Shown here: piece after piece, positions 18,662 to 28,504 of the stretch
Numbering within the stretch: position 1 is the first letter of the stretch
Layout: the number at the start of each line of letters is the position of its first letter
From: Planctomycetota bacterium
GTDB lineage: Bacteria; Planctomycetota; Planctomycetia; Planctomycetales; Planctomycetaceae
Assembly: GCA_027624335.1 (NCBI GenBank)
Contig: JAQBWV010000047.1
Location: 1-34,143 of the forward strand
DNA length: 34,143 nucleotides
Direction: 5' to 3'
Position numbers and translations under genes: made by a program
Notes under the pieces: model-generated
Database searches by the model: none
Seen by the model: only the letters and a program-made list of their open reading frames with translations
Told to the model about the DNA's origin: nothing

Positions 18662-18728
18662 GAAACTGTCGATTGCTTGTGGCGTCGGCAGAGAGACATC
18701 TTGTGAGAGAGATACCAGGAGACAGGCA

Positions 18729-19226
18729 ATGAACGTTTTGATGAAGTTATGGGCGGATGAGGTGGGCGTGGTTCTGTCAGCGGAGACGGTCATGGTGGGG
18801 ACAATCGGTGTCCTGGCGCTGACGGCTGGCGTGGGAACAATGGCCACTGCCGTTAACTGCGAGCTGGGCGAGTTGGGTATGGCGTTCAGAAGCTTTAATC
18901 AGAGCTTCTCAGTACCCGGATTCCAGACTTCCTTCGGGGGTGGTATTTCGGGCGGTGGTGGCAGTTTCAGTGGAAGTCAGAGTGGATTCAGTGGTGGGTC
19001 TGGTGGCAGTGCCGGCACGGTCTCGGGCACCGTCGGGTCGTCATATACTCAGGCACCTGTCGGTGAGTCTCGAGCACTGCTTCAGATGCAGTTTTCACAA
19101 GCTCAGCAGGTCGATCAGGAAATGGCAGGGCGCGTTATTCAGCGGCTCGACGCTGCTCAGCTTCAGCAATTGCAGCAGTTTTCGGACTTAAACCGTAATG
19201 GTACGTGTGATGGATCGGCACTCTGA
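18729..19226 (+). CDS. Pilin-like (Flp/TadE-type) surface protein
   Basis: The protein has 165 residues. The ATG at 18729 has AGGAG seven bases upstream. The N-terminus MNVLMKLWADEVGVVLSAE leads into one hydrophobic helix (about 14-43), with Gly13 and Glu19 placed like the prepilin cleavage Gly and conserved Glu of Flp pilins. A Phe/Ser segment (SFNQSFSVPGF) follows; it recurs in planctomycete pilin-like proteins I know of, with a Gly/Ser-rich linker (about 73-112) and a Gln-rich helix. The last residues DLNRNGTCD look like a single Ca-binding (EF-hand/dockerin-type) loop cut short by the stop. It is probably exported and assembled at the cell surface. It is monocistronic, with its own promoter and terminator. 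Confidence 0.75.
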   Translation: MNVLMKLWADEVGVVLSAETVMVGTIGVLALTAGVGTMATAVNCELGELGMAFRSFNQSFSVPGFQTSFGGGISGGGGSFSGSQSGFSGGSGGSAGTVSGTVGSSYTQAPVGESRALLQMQFSQAQQVDQEMAGRVIQRLDAAQLQQLQQFSDLNRNGTCDGSAL

Positions 19227-19289
19227 TCGGTGCGAGTTTCAGGTTTGCTGATCGCCAGACAGTTTGCGGCACGACGGGAAGCGATCTCA

Positions 19290-19337
19290 AAAAGAGAAAA
19301 GCCTCCTCCATATCGCTATGGAGGAGGCGTTCTTCTT
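19290..19337. terminator. Bidirectional Rho-independent terminator
   Basis: A perfect 12-bp hairpin, GCCTCCTCCATA (19301-19312) paired with TATGGAGGAGGC (19317-19328), has a four-base loop. On the plus side it is followed by GTTCTTCTT, and on the minus side by TTTTCTCTTTTTG. It lies between the convergent pilin-like gene and ECF sigma gene and can serve both. Confidence 0.88.
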
Positions 19338-19428
19338 GAAGGTCGCATTGATGGCTCCGCGGCCGAAGGATGTATGAAGCCTGTGGAGTGCTGAAGTCAG
19401 CCAGATTCATTCGTTGGTCGCTGCATCT

Positions 19429-19980
19429 TCAGACGGGCTGAAAGTCGCCCATCGCTTCCCTCAGTCGGTTTCGAGCGGTGTGCAGTCGCCGCTTGATCGT
19501 TCCGATCGGGCTGCTGAACGAGTGGCTCATTTCCTGCAGAGACTGGCCGTTGATGTAGAATGCGACCAGAGTGTCACGATCCAGCTCCTTCAACCGCGTC
19601 AATCCCGACCAGACCTGCTCGGCCTGCTCGGTCTTTAGCACCTTGTCCACAGGTGAAACCGTATCCGCTCTGAAGCTGTCGAAGGTTCCCGACTCGACCA
19701 GCGATTCCTTTGGACGTCGGACGATTCGGTTGATCGCCATTCGCACAGCAATCTGCCGGAGCCAGCCAGCAAACCGTTCCGGCTCACGCAGCTGACCAAT
19801 CTTCCGCATTGCTCGGATGAAGATTTCCTGAGTCAACTCCAGAGCCTCGGTGTTGTCTCGCAATCTTCGCAGGACAATGCTGTAAACAGTCGGCTCAAAC
19901 GCTTCGACCAGCAGGCCGAAAGCCTCCCGGTCCTGGTCCTGAGCCAATCGAACCAACTCGATCATTTGAGTGTCTTTCAT
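19429..19980 (-). CDS. ECF-type RNA polymerase sigma factor
   Basis: The protein has 183 residues. The ATG at 19980 has GAGGT eight bases upstream. Sigma region 2 (about 10-85) includes AFGLLVEAFEPTVYSIVLRRL, EALELTQEIFIRAM (the DAEDxxQExF position) and RFAGWLRQIAVRMAINRIRR-like sequence. Region 4 (about 125-177) has LKELDRDTLVAFYINGQSLQEM and the helix-turn-helix SSPIGTIKRRLHTARNRL. No region 3 is present, as expected of ECF sigmas. No anti-sigma gene adjoins it, and it converges on the pilin-like gene. Its regulon is unknown. Confidence 0.92.
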   Translation of the reverse strand: MKDTQMIELVRLAQDQDREAFGLLVEAFEPTVYSIVLRRLRDNTEALELTQEIFIRAMRKIGQLREPERFAGWLRQIAVRMAINRIVRRPKESLVESGTFDSFRADTVSPVDKVLKTEQAEQVWSGLTRLKELDRDTLVAFYINGQSLQEMSHSFSSPIGTIKRRLHTARNRLREAMGDFQPV

Positions 19981-21230
19981 CTTGATCTACCTCATTTATT
20001 TGAACCGCAGCACGATGAGCCGCGGCATTCAGTTATGAAGAATTCAGGCGTTTCGAATGATGTTTGCCTGAACCGAATCGCCGAACGTTTACCTAGGAGC
20101 CTCCGATGTCTGCCTGAGAACGCGAATTCTCATCTGGCATACGAATTGAGGCGACCTCAGTCGTTCGTCGTGTGGCGGACTGTCTTTCGAGTCTGCTTCG
20201 GAAGTCTGTCGGAGTTGCGACTGCGAATTACTTCGCAGAGACGAGTGCATGCAGAAACGCTTGCAACTTCGACGGGCAATGAAGCGAGGCGAGCCGACTG
20301 AGATCGAGGTTCCAATCTGAAAAATTCAGACGAGGTTCGAACCAGCACGACCGAAAGTGAGGATGCTCGGAAGTTTCAGTCTTCGGCGGATTGCTGCGTG
20401 AGCGAACTGCCTGAACTGAGCCACCGGGCTCCCTCAGCCTGCCTTGACCTGATTTCTGCGAAACGTCTCGAAAGGCGACTCGCAGGGTTGGGTCAACTGC
20501 TTCAGCTCGAGAGAGCTTTCAGCACGACAAGCCGTCCCCATATCGGGGCGGGCACACTGGCTGCAGCTGGCCTGGCTGCTGGGGCCGGATAGGCTCCATG
20601 CCAGAGTTCCGAATATTGTCCCGATAAATGGGACATACTCGGACAGCCACATGAACCGCTCATTGACGCCATTAGCGAGGCATCGGACGAGCGTTTCGAG
20701 GCGCAGTCCCGGTGCTTCAAACGACGTTCTACGCGCTCGCCACGTACGCCGTTGACCAGAATACCATTGATTGTGGTATCGATTGAGGTCGGCTTAATCG
20801 TGTTGATCTGTGCGTTAAACATCGGAGCACCTTTGCGGGTCTTCCCGCGGACGAAGGATGTTGGCTCTGAGAACCTTTCTTTTTTCGCTCAGGCCGGTTG
20901 TTCTCGATATGGATTGTCAACCGAACCAGATTGTTGGCTGACGGTGTCCATTGATCTATCGAGGACGAAGTTTGGTCGCCGCACCATGCGGCATTAGACC
21001 AGCATTCTGTTCAGGCTGCTGATGATACAGTCTGTACCTGCTTCCGGCTGCTCTGACCAGAACAATCGACGGCTGGTTCGCGGAAATGGCAAGCGAATTT
21101 TGAGTTTTTCCGAAATTACCGAAACTCGAACTGCGGAATCGATGAGTTTCGATCTTCAGTCGTTCTGAATTCAGCCGCAGATGGACTCAGATGGGTCTCC
21201 TGATCTGTGTTTAGACGTGTCTATATGCAG
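19981..21230. other. Gene-free stretch of about 1.25 kb
   Basis: Between the sigma gene start and the truA end I find no gene that I can support. Open frames of 60-110 codons occur on both strands but are short and composition-poor. The most protein-like is a minus-strand frame open from about 20791 to 20434 that contains RFMWLSEYVPFIGTIFGTLAW; it lacks a start codon before Met at 20652. The short inverted repeats GTCCCGATAAATGGGAC and ATACCATTGATTGTGGTAT occur near 20619 and 20760. The region may hold decayed sequence. Confidence 0.35.
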
Positions 21231-21258
21231 CAAAAACTAATTCTGAAATATCATTTCA
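21231..21258 (-). terminator. Weak candidate terminator of truA
   Basis: On the minus strand TGAAAT-GAT-ATTTCA (21258-21244) forms a 6-bp AT-rich stem that overlaps the truA stop codon. A TTTTT run follows at 21236-21232. The stem is weak and the T-run is seven bases away, so this is tentative. Confidence 0.3.
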
Positions 21259-22048
21259 TATAGTCGACATGGACAAGGTACAGCCCGTTCGGTGGAGCCG
21301 TGTCTCCCGCCTCCGACCGATCCATCGCCGACACGATCCGGCGAATGTCGTCCCCGTTCCAGCGGCCTCGACCGACCGTAACCAGCGTGCCGACGATCGC
21401 TCGCACCATGTTGTAGAGAAACCCGTCGGCCACGATCTCCAGCCAGATGAAATCACCGGCGTCGTCATCCGACGGCACTTGATCAGAATCTCCCAGCCAC
21501 AACGGGCAGAAGTTGTGCCGCGTCACGGTGACCTCTTTAATGGTCCGGACGCTGCTGGCTTTGTTCGGCCAGTGAGATTCGAAGCTGCGGAAATCGTGAG
21601 TCCCAAGCAACCTCTGCCCTGCTGCGTGCATTGCTGCAGAGTCCAGGTCCTGATGGTAGTGCCAGACGTAGTTCCGCAGGAACGGGTTGTGGGTCACGCA
21701 GTTGTGGATCACATATCGATAGCGTTTCTGCACAGCGGAAAACGTCGCGTGAAAATCCGGCGGCACTTCGTTGACGTCTCGAACGATGATGTCGTCCGGC
21801 AGGAATTTGTGCAGCGCTTTCCGAAACCCTTCGCAGGGGATCGACGACTCTGTTTGAAAGCTGGCGACCTGCCCGAGAGCATGCACACCGGAGTCCGTTC
21901 GTCCGGCGGAAAGAACGTTTGCCTTCACGCCGGTCAGCTTCTGGATGGCCTTTTCAACGGCGGTCTGCACCGACGGACCGTTCGGCTGAACCTGCCAGCC
22001 CACGTAGTTGGCACCGTCGTATGCAATCGTCAATCGAATGTTCCGCAT
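21251..22048 (-). CDS. truA: tRNA pseudouridine(38-40) synthase TruA
   Basis: The enzyme converts uridines 38-40 in the tRNA anticodon arm to pseudouridine. The protein has 265 residues, a typical length. The start MRNIRLTIAYDGANYVGWQVQ is the family N-terminus. The catalytic Asp52 lies in AGRTDSGVHALGQ. Later motifs are KRYRYVIHN, DFRSFESH, FLYNMVRAIVGTLVTVGRG and the C-terminal GLYLVHVDY. It lies 128 bases downstream of the HEAT-repeat gene on the same strand and may be read from the same transcript. Confidence 0.97.
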   Translation of the reverse strand: MRNIRLTIAYDGANYVGWQVQPNGPSVQTAVEKAIQKLTGVKANVLSAGRTDSGVHALGQVASFQTESSIPCEGFRKALHKFLPDDIIVRDVNEVPPDFHATFSAVQKRYRYVIHNCVTHNPFLRNYVWHYHQDLDSAAMHAAGQRLLGTHDFRSFESHWPNKASSVRTIKEVTVTRHNFCPLWLGDSDQVPSDDDAGDFIWLEIVADGFLYNMVRAIVGTLVTVGRGRWNGDDIRRIVSAMDRSEAGDTAPPNGLYLVHVDYMK

Positions 22049-22176
22049 TTCTCGCTTTCGAAGGTCTGAGCTGTCTCATCGAAAATTGCAGCAGGTCCGC
22101 GAGTCTGGTCAATGTGGGGTGAGCATTTACCAACAGGAAAATGACTGTTGGACGGAGTCCATCCTGTGACCGGATC

Positions 22177-23112
22177 TCAGGGTTGCCCGATCAGCATCAG
22201 CATTCTGGCTGCTGCGGCAAAAAACGATTCCCGGATGGTTGAAGGTGTTGAAGTGGCTCCCGTTTCAGTCTCGCTCAATCCTTCGATGTCGATCGGCTCA
22301 CCGATAATTGCGAGCGCGTTTGCTGCTGCGTCACGCTCTTTCGCATCTTTGGATCGTAGAGCTCTTGCCAGCGTTCGCTTTGCGACATCGGAACTCAGCC
22401 GAGTCAGTGCGACGGCCGACCAGCGACGAACTTCGGCGTCGTTTACGTGCAAAGTGGCGTCGACCAAGGCATCCACCGATTCCTTCCCGTACGCAACAGC
22501 TTCGTCGAAGCGACCGAGAATAATTCCCCAGAGCACTCTTTCGCGATTCGTCTTCGGAGTCCAACCGGTACTTTCGAGATGCTCCTTTGCGTCCTGTCGA
22601 AGAGTCCAGTCGTAGTCCTCCAGAAATCCGACCACCGCCGTCTCGCCAGCAAGCTGCATGATGTTCTGCAGCCCGTGCAACGCGGCGGCGCGAATTTCAG
22701 GCGTCTGGTCCTGCCGGGCTTCGACGAGAATCGGCACGCAGGATATCAGCCCGATTGTCCCCAGCGCTTCTGCACTCAGGCATCGAATATCGAGAGACAT
22801 TTTCGAGTGCAGGACTTTAGCAAGCTCGGGAACGGCTTCTGCAAATTTTGCGTGACTCAGCTGTTTGATTGCCAACTTTCGCAATTCGCTGCTGGTGTGC
22901 CAGAGAGCAATTTTCGGATTTGCCGAAACGGACTTTGCAAAGGCATCTTCGGCGAGTGTTTTTGCGGAAAAGGTGTCGTCGCAAGACGTTTGGAACAGCA
23001 GTTCAACCGCCTCTGCGTGATGGAGACTCGCGAGTCGATCAAGAGCTTTGGCGACGACATCAGCGTCCTCGCTCGACAGGTCTGCTTCGATTCTTGTCAG
23101 TCGTCGAGCCAT
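22177..23112 (-). CDS. HEAT-repeat protein
   Basis: The protein has 311 residues and is all-helical, with at least five HEAT-like (PBS-lyase-type) repeats, for example ALDRLASLHHAEAVELLFQ (about 23-41), KLAIKQLSHAKFAEAVPELAKVL (about 79-101), CLSAEALGTIGLISCVPILVEA (about 110-131), AALHGLQNIM and ALARALRSKDAKERDAAANALAIIG. There is no signal peptide. Such scaffolds bind partner proteins; no catalytic motif is seen. The ATG at 23112 has AGG ten bases upstream and lies inside the 3' end of the SGNH remnant. It is followed by truA. Confidence 0.8.
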   Translation of the reverse strand: MARRLTRIEADLSSEDADVVAKALDRLASLHHAEAVELLFQTSCDDTFSAKTLAEDAFAKSVSANPKIALWHTSSELRKLAIKQLSHAKFAEAVPELAKVLHSKMSLDIRCLSAEALGTIGLISCVPILVEARQDQTPEIRAAALHGLQNIMQLAGETAVVGFLEDYDWTLRQDAKEHLESTGWTPKTNRERVLWGIILGRFDEAVAYGKESVDALVDATLHVNDAEVRRWSAVALTRLSSDVAKRTLARALRSKDAKERDAAANALAIIGEPIDIEGLSETETGATSTPSTIRESFFAAAARMLMLIGQP

Positions 23113-23548
23113 CGATCGGTAACCTGGCTTCTGTTGTTGGTTTTCGAACTCTGACGTGTCTCAAGTCGAATGTTGCAGGCAGCGTTTGCGACATCTCGTC
23201 CAGAAACAATCGCCGCAAGGCATCGTAACCTCGGTCGTTTGGATCTTCGAGATTGTCAAAGTACCTGTATCCAGGATCCTCGGATTGGTAAAACGGTTGC
23301 CAGAATTGTCGCGTTCGGATGCCGTGTCCAGGGAACTCGGCCTGCAGGTCAATTTGAGTGACGTTCTCTCGCCGCTCGGCTGCTTCCGCGATTAGTCGAT
23401 TGTACGCCCCGTGAATCTTCAACCCGTCCGACCAGCGGAGCAATCCGGCGTTGACCGTGTCGGCGAGGCTCTCAGTGAGGCGCAACAGCGAAAACTCACT
23501 AGAGTTCCCTGAATTCCGGGAATATGCGGAGTCGTAAACGCATCCCCT
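23060..23548 (-). pseudogene. N-terminally truncated SGNH/GDSL hydrolase remnant
   Basis: The frame is open from just after TAG 23551-23549 to the stop at 23060. The only possible starts are non-ATG (TTG at 23485), yet protein-like sequence (AYSRNSGNSSEFSLLRL) continues upstream of it. The C-terminal segments GHGIRTRQFWQPFY and NLEDPNDRGYDALRRLFLDEM are those I know from the C-terminal part of large planctomycete SGNH hydrolases. The blocks with the catalytic Ser and Asn are absent, and the sigma gene on the other strand occupies where they would be. It is therefore probably a remnant. A short expressed protein cannot be excluded. Its 3' end overlaps the HEAT-repeat gene by 53 bases. Confidence 0.6.
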
Positions 23549-23579
23549 CTAGTGGAACAGGTTTCTGAGCAGGCCGACT

Positions 23580-24074
23580 GTGGAGATATCTCAGCTCGTC
23601 GATCAGCACTACGAATCGGTGTTCCGGTTTGCGTACCGACTGTCAGGTACGTCGCATGAGGCGGAAGATATTTCGCAGCAGACGTTTCTGGACGCTCAAC
23701 GCAAACTCGACACGTTGCGTGATCCCGACAAAGTTCGAGCGTGGTTGTTCATGATTGTTCGCAATCTTTACCGGCGACAAATTCGCGATCGAGTGACTCA
23801 TGGAGAAATCGCCTTGGAAGTGCTTGTCGAACCGGTTGATCAAAAGCGAGGGAGCGACAAACAGGTTGAGCAGTCGCTCGACAGCGAGTCTCTGCAGCAG
23901 GTTTTGAATGCACTGCCCGAGGAATTTCGGTCTGTACTGCTCTTGTTCTATTTTCGTGAATTGAGTTACCGGGAGATCGCTGAGCAGCTGGACGTCCCCA
24001 TCGGCACGGTGATGAGTCGCCTGTCGCGAGGAAAGAGGCAACTCCGCGATCTGATCAGCCCCGAGAGTTACTGA
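23580..24074 (+). CDS. ECF-type RNA polymerase sigma factor
   Basis: The protein has 164 residues. Region 2 (about 3-75) has LVDQHYESVFRFAYRLSG, AEDISQQTFLDA and KVRAWLFMIVRNLYRRQIRD. Region 4 (about 105-160) has LPEEFRSVLLLFYFRELSYREIAEQLDVPIGTVMSRLSRGKRQLR. The start is GTG at 23580, with only a weak AG-rich stretch (GAGCAGG) upstream; no ATG is available near the domain start. The anti-sigma gene follows after 90 bases, and the pair is likely an operon whose sigma is held inactive at the membrane. Confidence 0.92.
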   Translation: MEISQLVDQHYESVFRFAYRLSGTSHEAEDISQQTFLDAQRKLDTLRDPDKVRAWLFMIVRNLYRRQIRDRVTHGEIALEVLVEPVDQKRGSDKQVEQSLDSESLQQVLNALPEEFRSVLLLFYFRELSYREIAEQLDVPIGTVMSRLSRGKRQLRDLISPESY

Positions 24075-24084
24075 GTAAGTTGTC

Positions 24085-24118
24085 AAGTTCCAAGTTCCAG
24101 GTTCCGTGTTCCATGTTC
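24085..24118. repeat. Heptanucleotide-period GTTCC repeat
   Basis: GTTCC occurs at 24087, 24094, 24101 and 24108, each exactly seven bases apart, with a fifth near-copy GTTCT at 24115. The two spacer bases vary (AA, AG, GT, AT). On the minus strand this reads GGAAC repeated four times. It sits between the sigma and anti-sigma genes, outside both coding regions. Confidence 0.85.
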
Positions 24119-24164
24119 TTGTGGGACACGAAACCTGGGTCTTCAAATCTGGAGCGTTCTTCCA

Positions 24165-24986
24165 ATGGAATGTCAGACCGCACTTGAAAATCTGGATTGC
24201 GTAAGGCCGGACTCGGACGATCTTGATCTTCCGGAAATGGCCGCCGCTCGTGCACATCTGGAATCGTGTGATGCCTGCCAGGAAGCCTTTGCGGAGATGC
24301 AGGACTATGACCGTGCGGTGGCCGGTGTCATTCAGCATGTCGACGTGCCGGCGCATCTGCGTTCTGCATTGCTCGACGCGGCTCCTGAAAAAGTTGCCAG
24401 TGTTCCCGATTCAGTGGATGCTGAAACCCGCACTGATGAAGTAACGCATACGGCGTTTGGCTCGCGGCGACGAGCGCTCGCAATCGCTGTTTCGGCGGCC
24501 TGTGTCTTGATGCTTGGTGTCGGCGAGTGGTTGAGGCAGTCTCAGCCGATGCAGTTCGCAGAAGACGAACTGCTTCAGCGACTGTCCCTGGACCTGTCGT
24601 CGACGAAAGAATTCGACACCGGATTTGAGTTCTCACTTCCCGCAACATGGGTCGGAAACGGGCGTCTTCGAGTCGGCCGTGAATTCCGAGGGATCGATCT
24701 GGACGATGCTGCTGGTCACGACGCCGCCGTGACTGTCTTCAGTTACGCTGCCTCGCGCAACACATCGATCGACGGCATCCTCGCTGCCATTCCGGCGAGC
24801 CGCGTGCAGCCGCCGCCGAACTCGGTCAGCTTTGCCCAGGCCGACTCTCGATACATCGAGAAAGACGGTCGCCGCCCGGTTGTTGCTGTCTGGCAGGAGC
24901 ACGACACTGTTTACGTCTGCCTTATCCTTGGCAGCGCCGCTGATCTGGAGCAAATCCAGCGAAGCCTCAGCACATCGGCGGCATAG
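24165..24986 (+). CDS. Membrane anti-sigma factor (zinc-finger type)
   Basis: The protein has 273 residues. The N-terminal domain has HxxxCxxC as His31, Cys35 and Cys38 in HLESCDACQ, with Cys3 as the likely fourth ligand, the ZAS anti-sigma signature. One membrane helix (about 104-122, ALAIAVSAACVLMLGVGEW) follows a basic Arg cluster. The remaining ~150 residues form a periplasmic domain of unknown family with mixed alpha/beta character. The ATG at 24165 has GGAG ten bases upstream. It should sequester the sigma factor encoded upstream until a signal reaches the outer domain. Confidence 0.85.
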   Translation: MECQTALENLDCVRPDSDDLDLPEMAAARAHLESCDACQEAFAEMQDYDRAVAGVIQHVDVPAHLRSALLDAAPEKVASVPDSVDAETRTDEVTHTAFGSRRRALAIAVSAACVLMLGVGEWLRQSQPMQFAEDELLQRLSLDLSSTKEFDTGFEFSLPATWVGNGRLRVGREFRGIDLDDAAGHDAAVTVFSYAASRNTSIDGILAAIPASRVQPPPNSVSFAQADSRYIEKDGRRPVVAVWQEHDTVYVCLILGSAADLEQIQRSLSTSAA

Positions 24987-25311
24987 TGACCGAACCTGTG
25001 GAGATCGTCACGGCGATCGTACGTAGTTCTAATCGCTTGATCGTGGCAGATGTGGATCTCCTCGCCAGATAGCGTCGGTTTCATCTGTGGCTCGCATCGA
25101 AGCGGCGGGCAGGACCGGAGCCAGCGTCACAACGACAGCATCTTCACCTGCTGGATCCCGTGTGCCGCTTTCGCCAGGGGCCAGCCGGATCGTCAAGGGA
25201 GTGAATTTCGTCTCTTGCCGTCGAATGAATTTCACTTCGCTGAAACGCCTCCTATGATCCCGCTCCGTGCGATCTATTCCAGAAAGGCAGTCTCTTCAGC
25301 AAGGATGACCA
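24987..25311. other. Intergenic region upstream of the pRiA4-ORF3/SEC-C gene
   Basis: This is a 325-bp gap. A minus-strand frame (25235-25029, GTG start, 68 residues) has AGGAGG about 12 bases upstream but no recognisable family, so it is not called. A plus-strand frame of 100 codons crosses into the next gene out of frame and is a shadow. I see no terminator for the anti-sigma gene. Confidence 0.35.
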
Positions 25312-27891
<2,580 letters not shown>

Positions 27892-28504
27892 TAACCTCGA
27901 ATTTCTGAGACCGTGCTTCCTTCAATAGATGCGCGCAAACCTCGCGGAAGTCTCAATGGAAGACTTTGATCTGAACGGTGCTCGGCGGCGTCGCTGAGTT
28001 GCAGTGAAACTTGAGCGCGACGGCCATTTGATAGCTGTCCGGCTGGTCCTCAACGCTGGATCCCACGGAAAACAGGGAAGGGCGAAAGCTTACTTATGCC
28101 CTATTCCTGGTGCTCTTCACGACCTTCCGATTCAAAAGAACAAACCCGGTGCCATCGGCTGGTCGTAACGCTGGTTCAACCGCGGGTACGGTCTGCACTT
28201 CGCAGCTGATTGGTTACTCACGCCATCATTCCAAACCGTCCGGAGTTCAATCTGCGACATTCCGAAAAAATGACAAACTTTCGTCAGGCTCGCTCGTCGT
28301 ACCCTAAAGTTCACTGTGGAGCATGGCGGAACTGGTTAGCCAGACTCGTCTAATTGGCACAGTCGGTGCAATCATCCTAAACTCCCGAAACGGCTTATCG
28401 TATTTTCAGGAGGAGACCGCGAGCCGTTCGCGTTTGGCATCAGGCATCGCCCGCGCGACTTCCCACCTCGCTGCGTTCCTTTCCGCGTTGCAGGAACTTC
28501 AATT
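27892..28504. other. Intergenic region with possible decayed coding sequence
   Basis: The 613-bp gap holds no complete gene. On the minus strand a 46-codon frame (28093-27953) with no good start encodes a protein-like tail (SYQMAVALKFHCNSA ... VQIKVFH), which may be the relic of a C-terminus. Near 28319-28390 the plus strand begins GGAGCATGGCGGAACTGG like a leucine tRNA but does not fold as one. The promoter of the giant protein gene must lie near the right end. Confidence 0.4.

Noticed and set aside
25029-25235. 68-codon minus-strand frame with GTG start and AGGAGG upstream
   Set aside because: The spacing of about 12 bases is long, no family is recognised and no partner gene exists. Kept only as a weak possibility.
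28319-28390. tRNA-Leu-like sequence starting GGAGCATGGCGGAACTGG
   Set aside because: The acceptor arms pair over only four bases and there is no T-arm consensus or 5-bp anticodon stem with a 7-base loop. At most it is a decayed tRNA.
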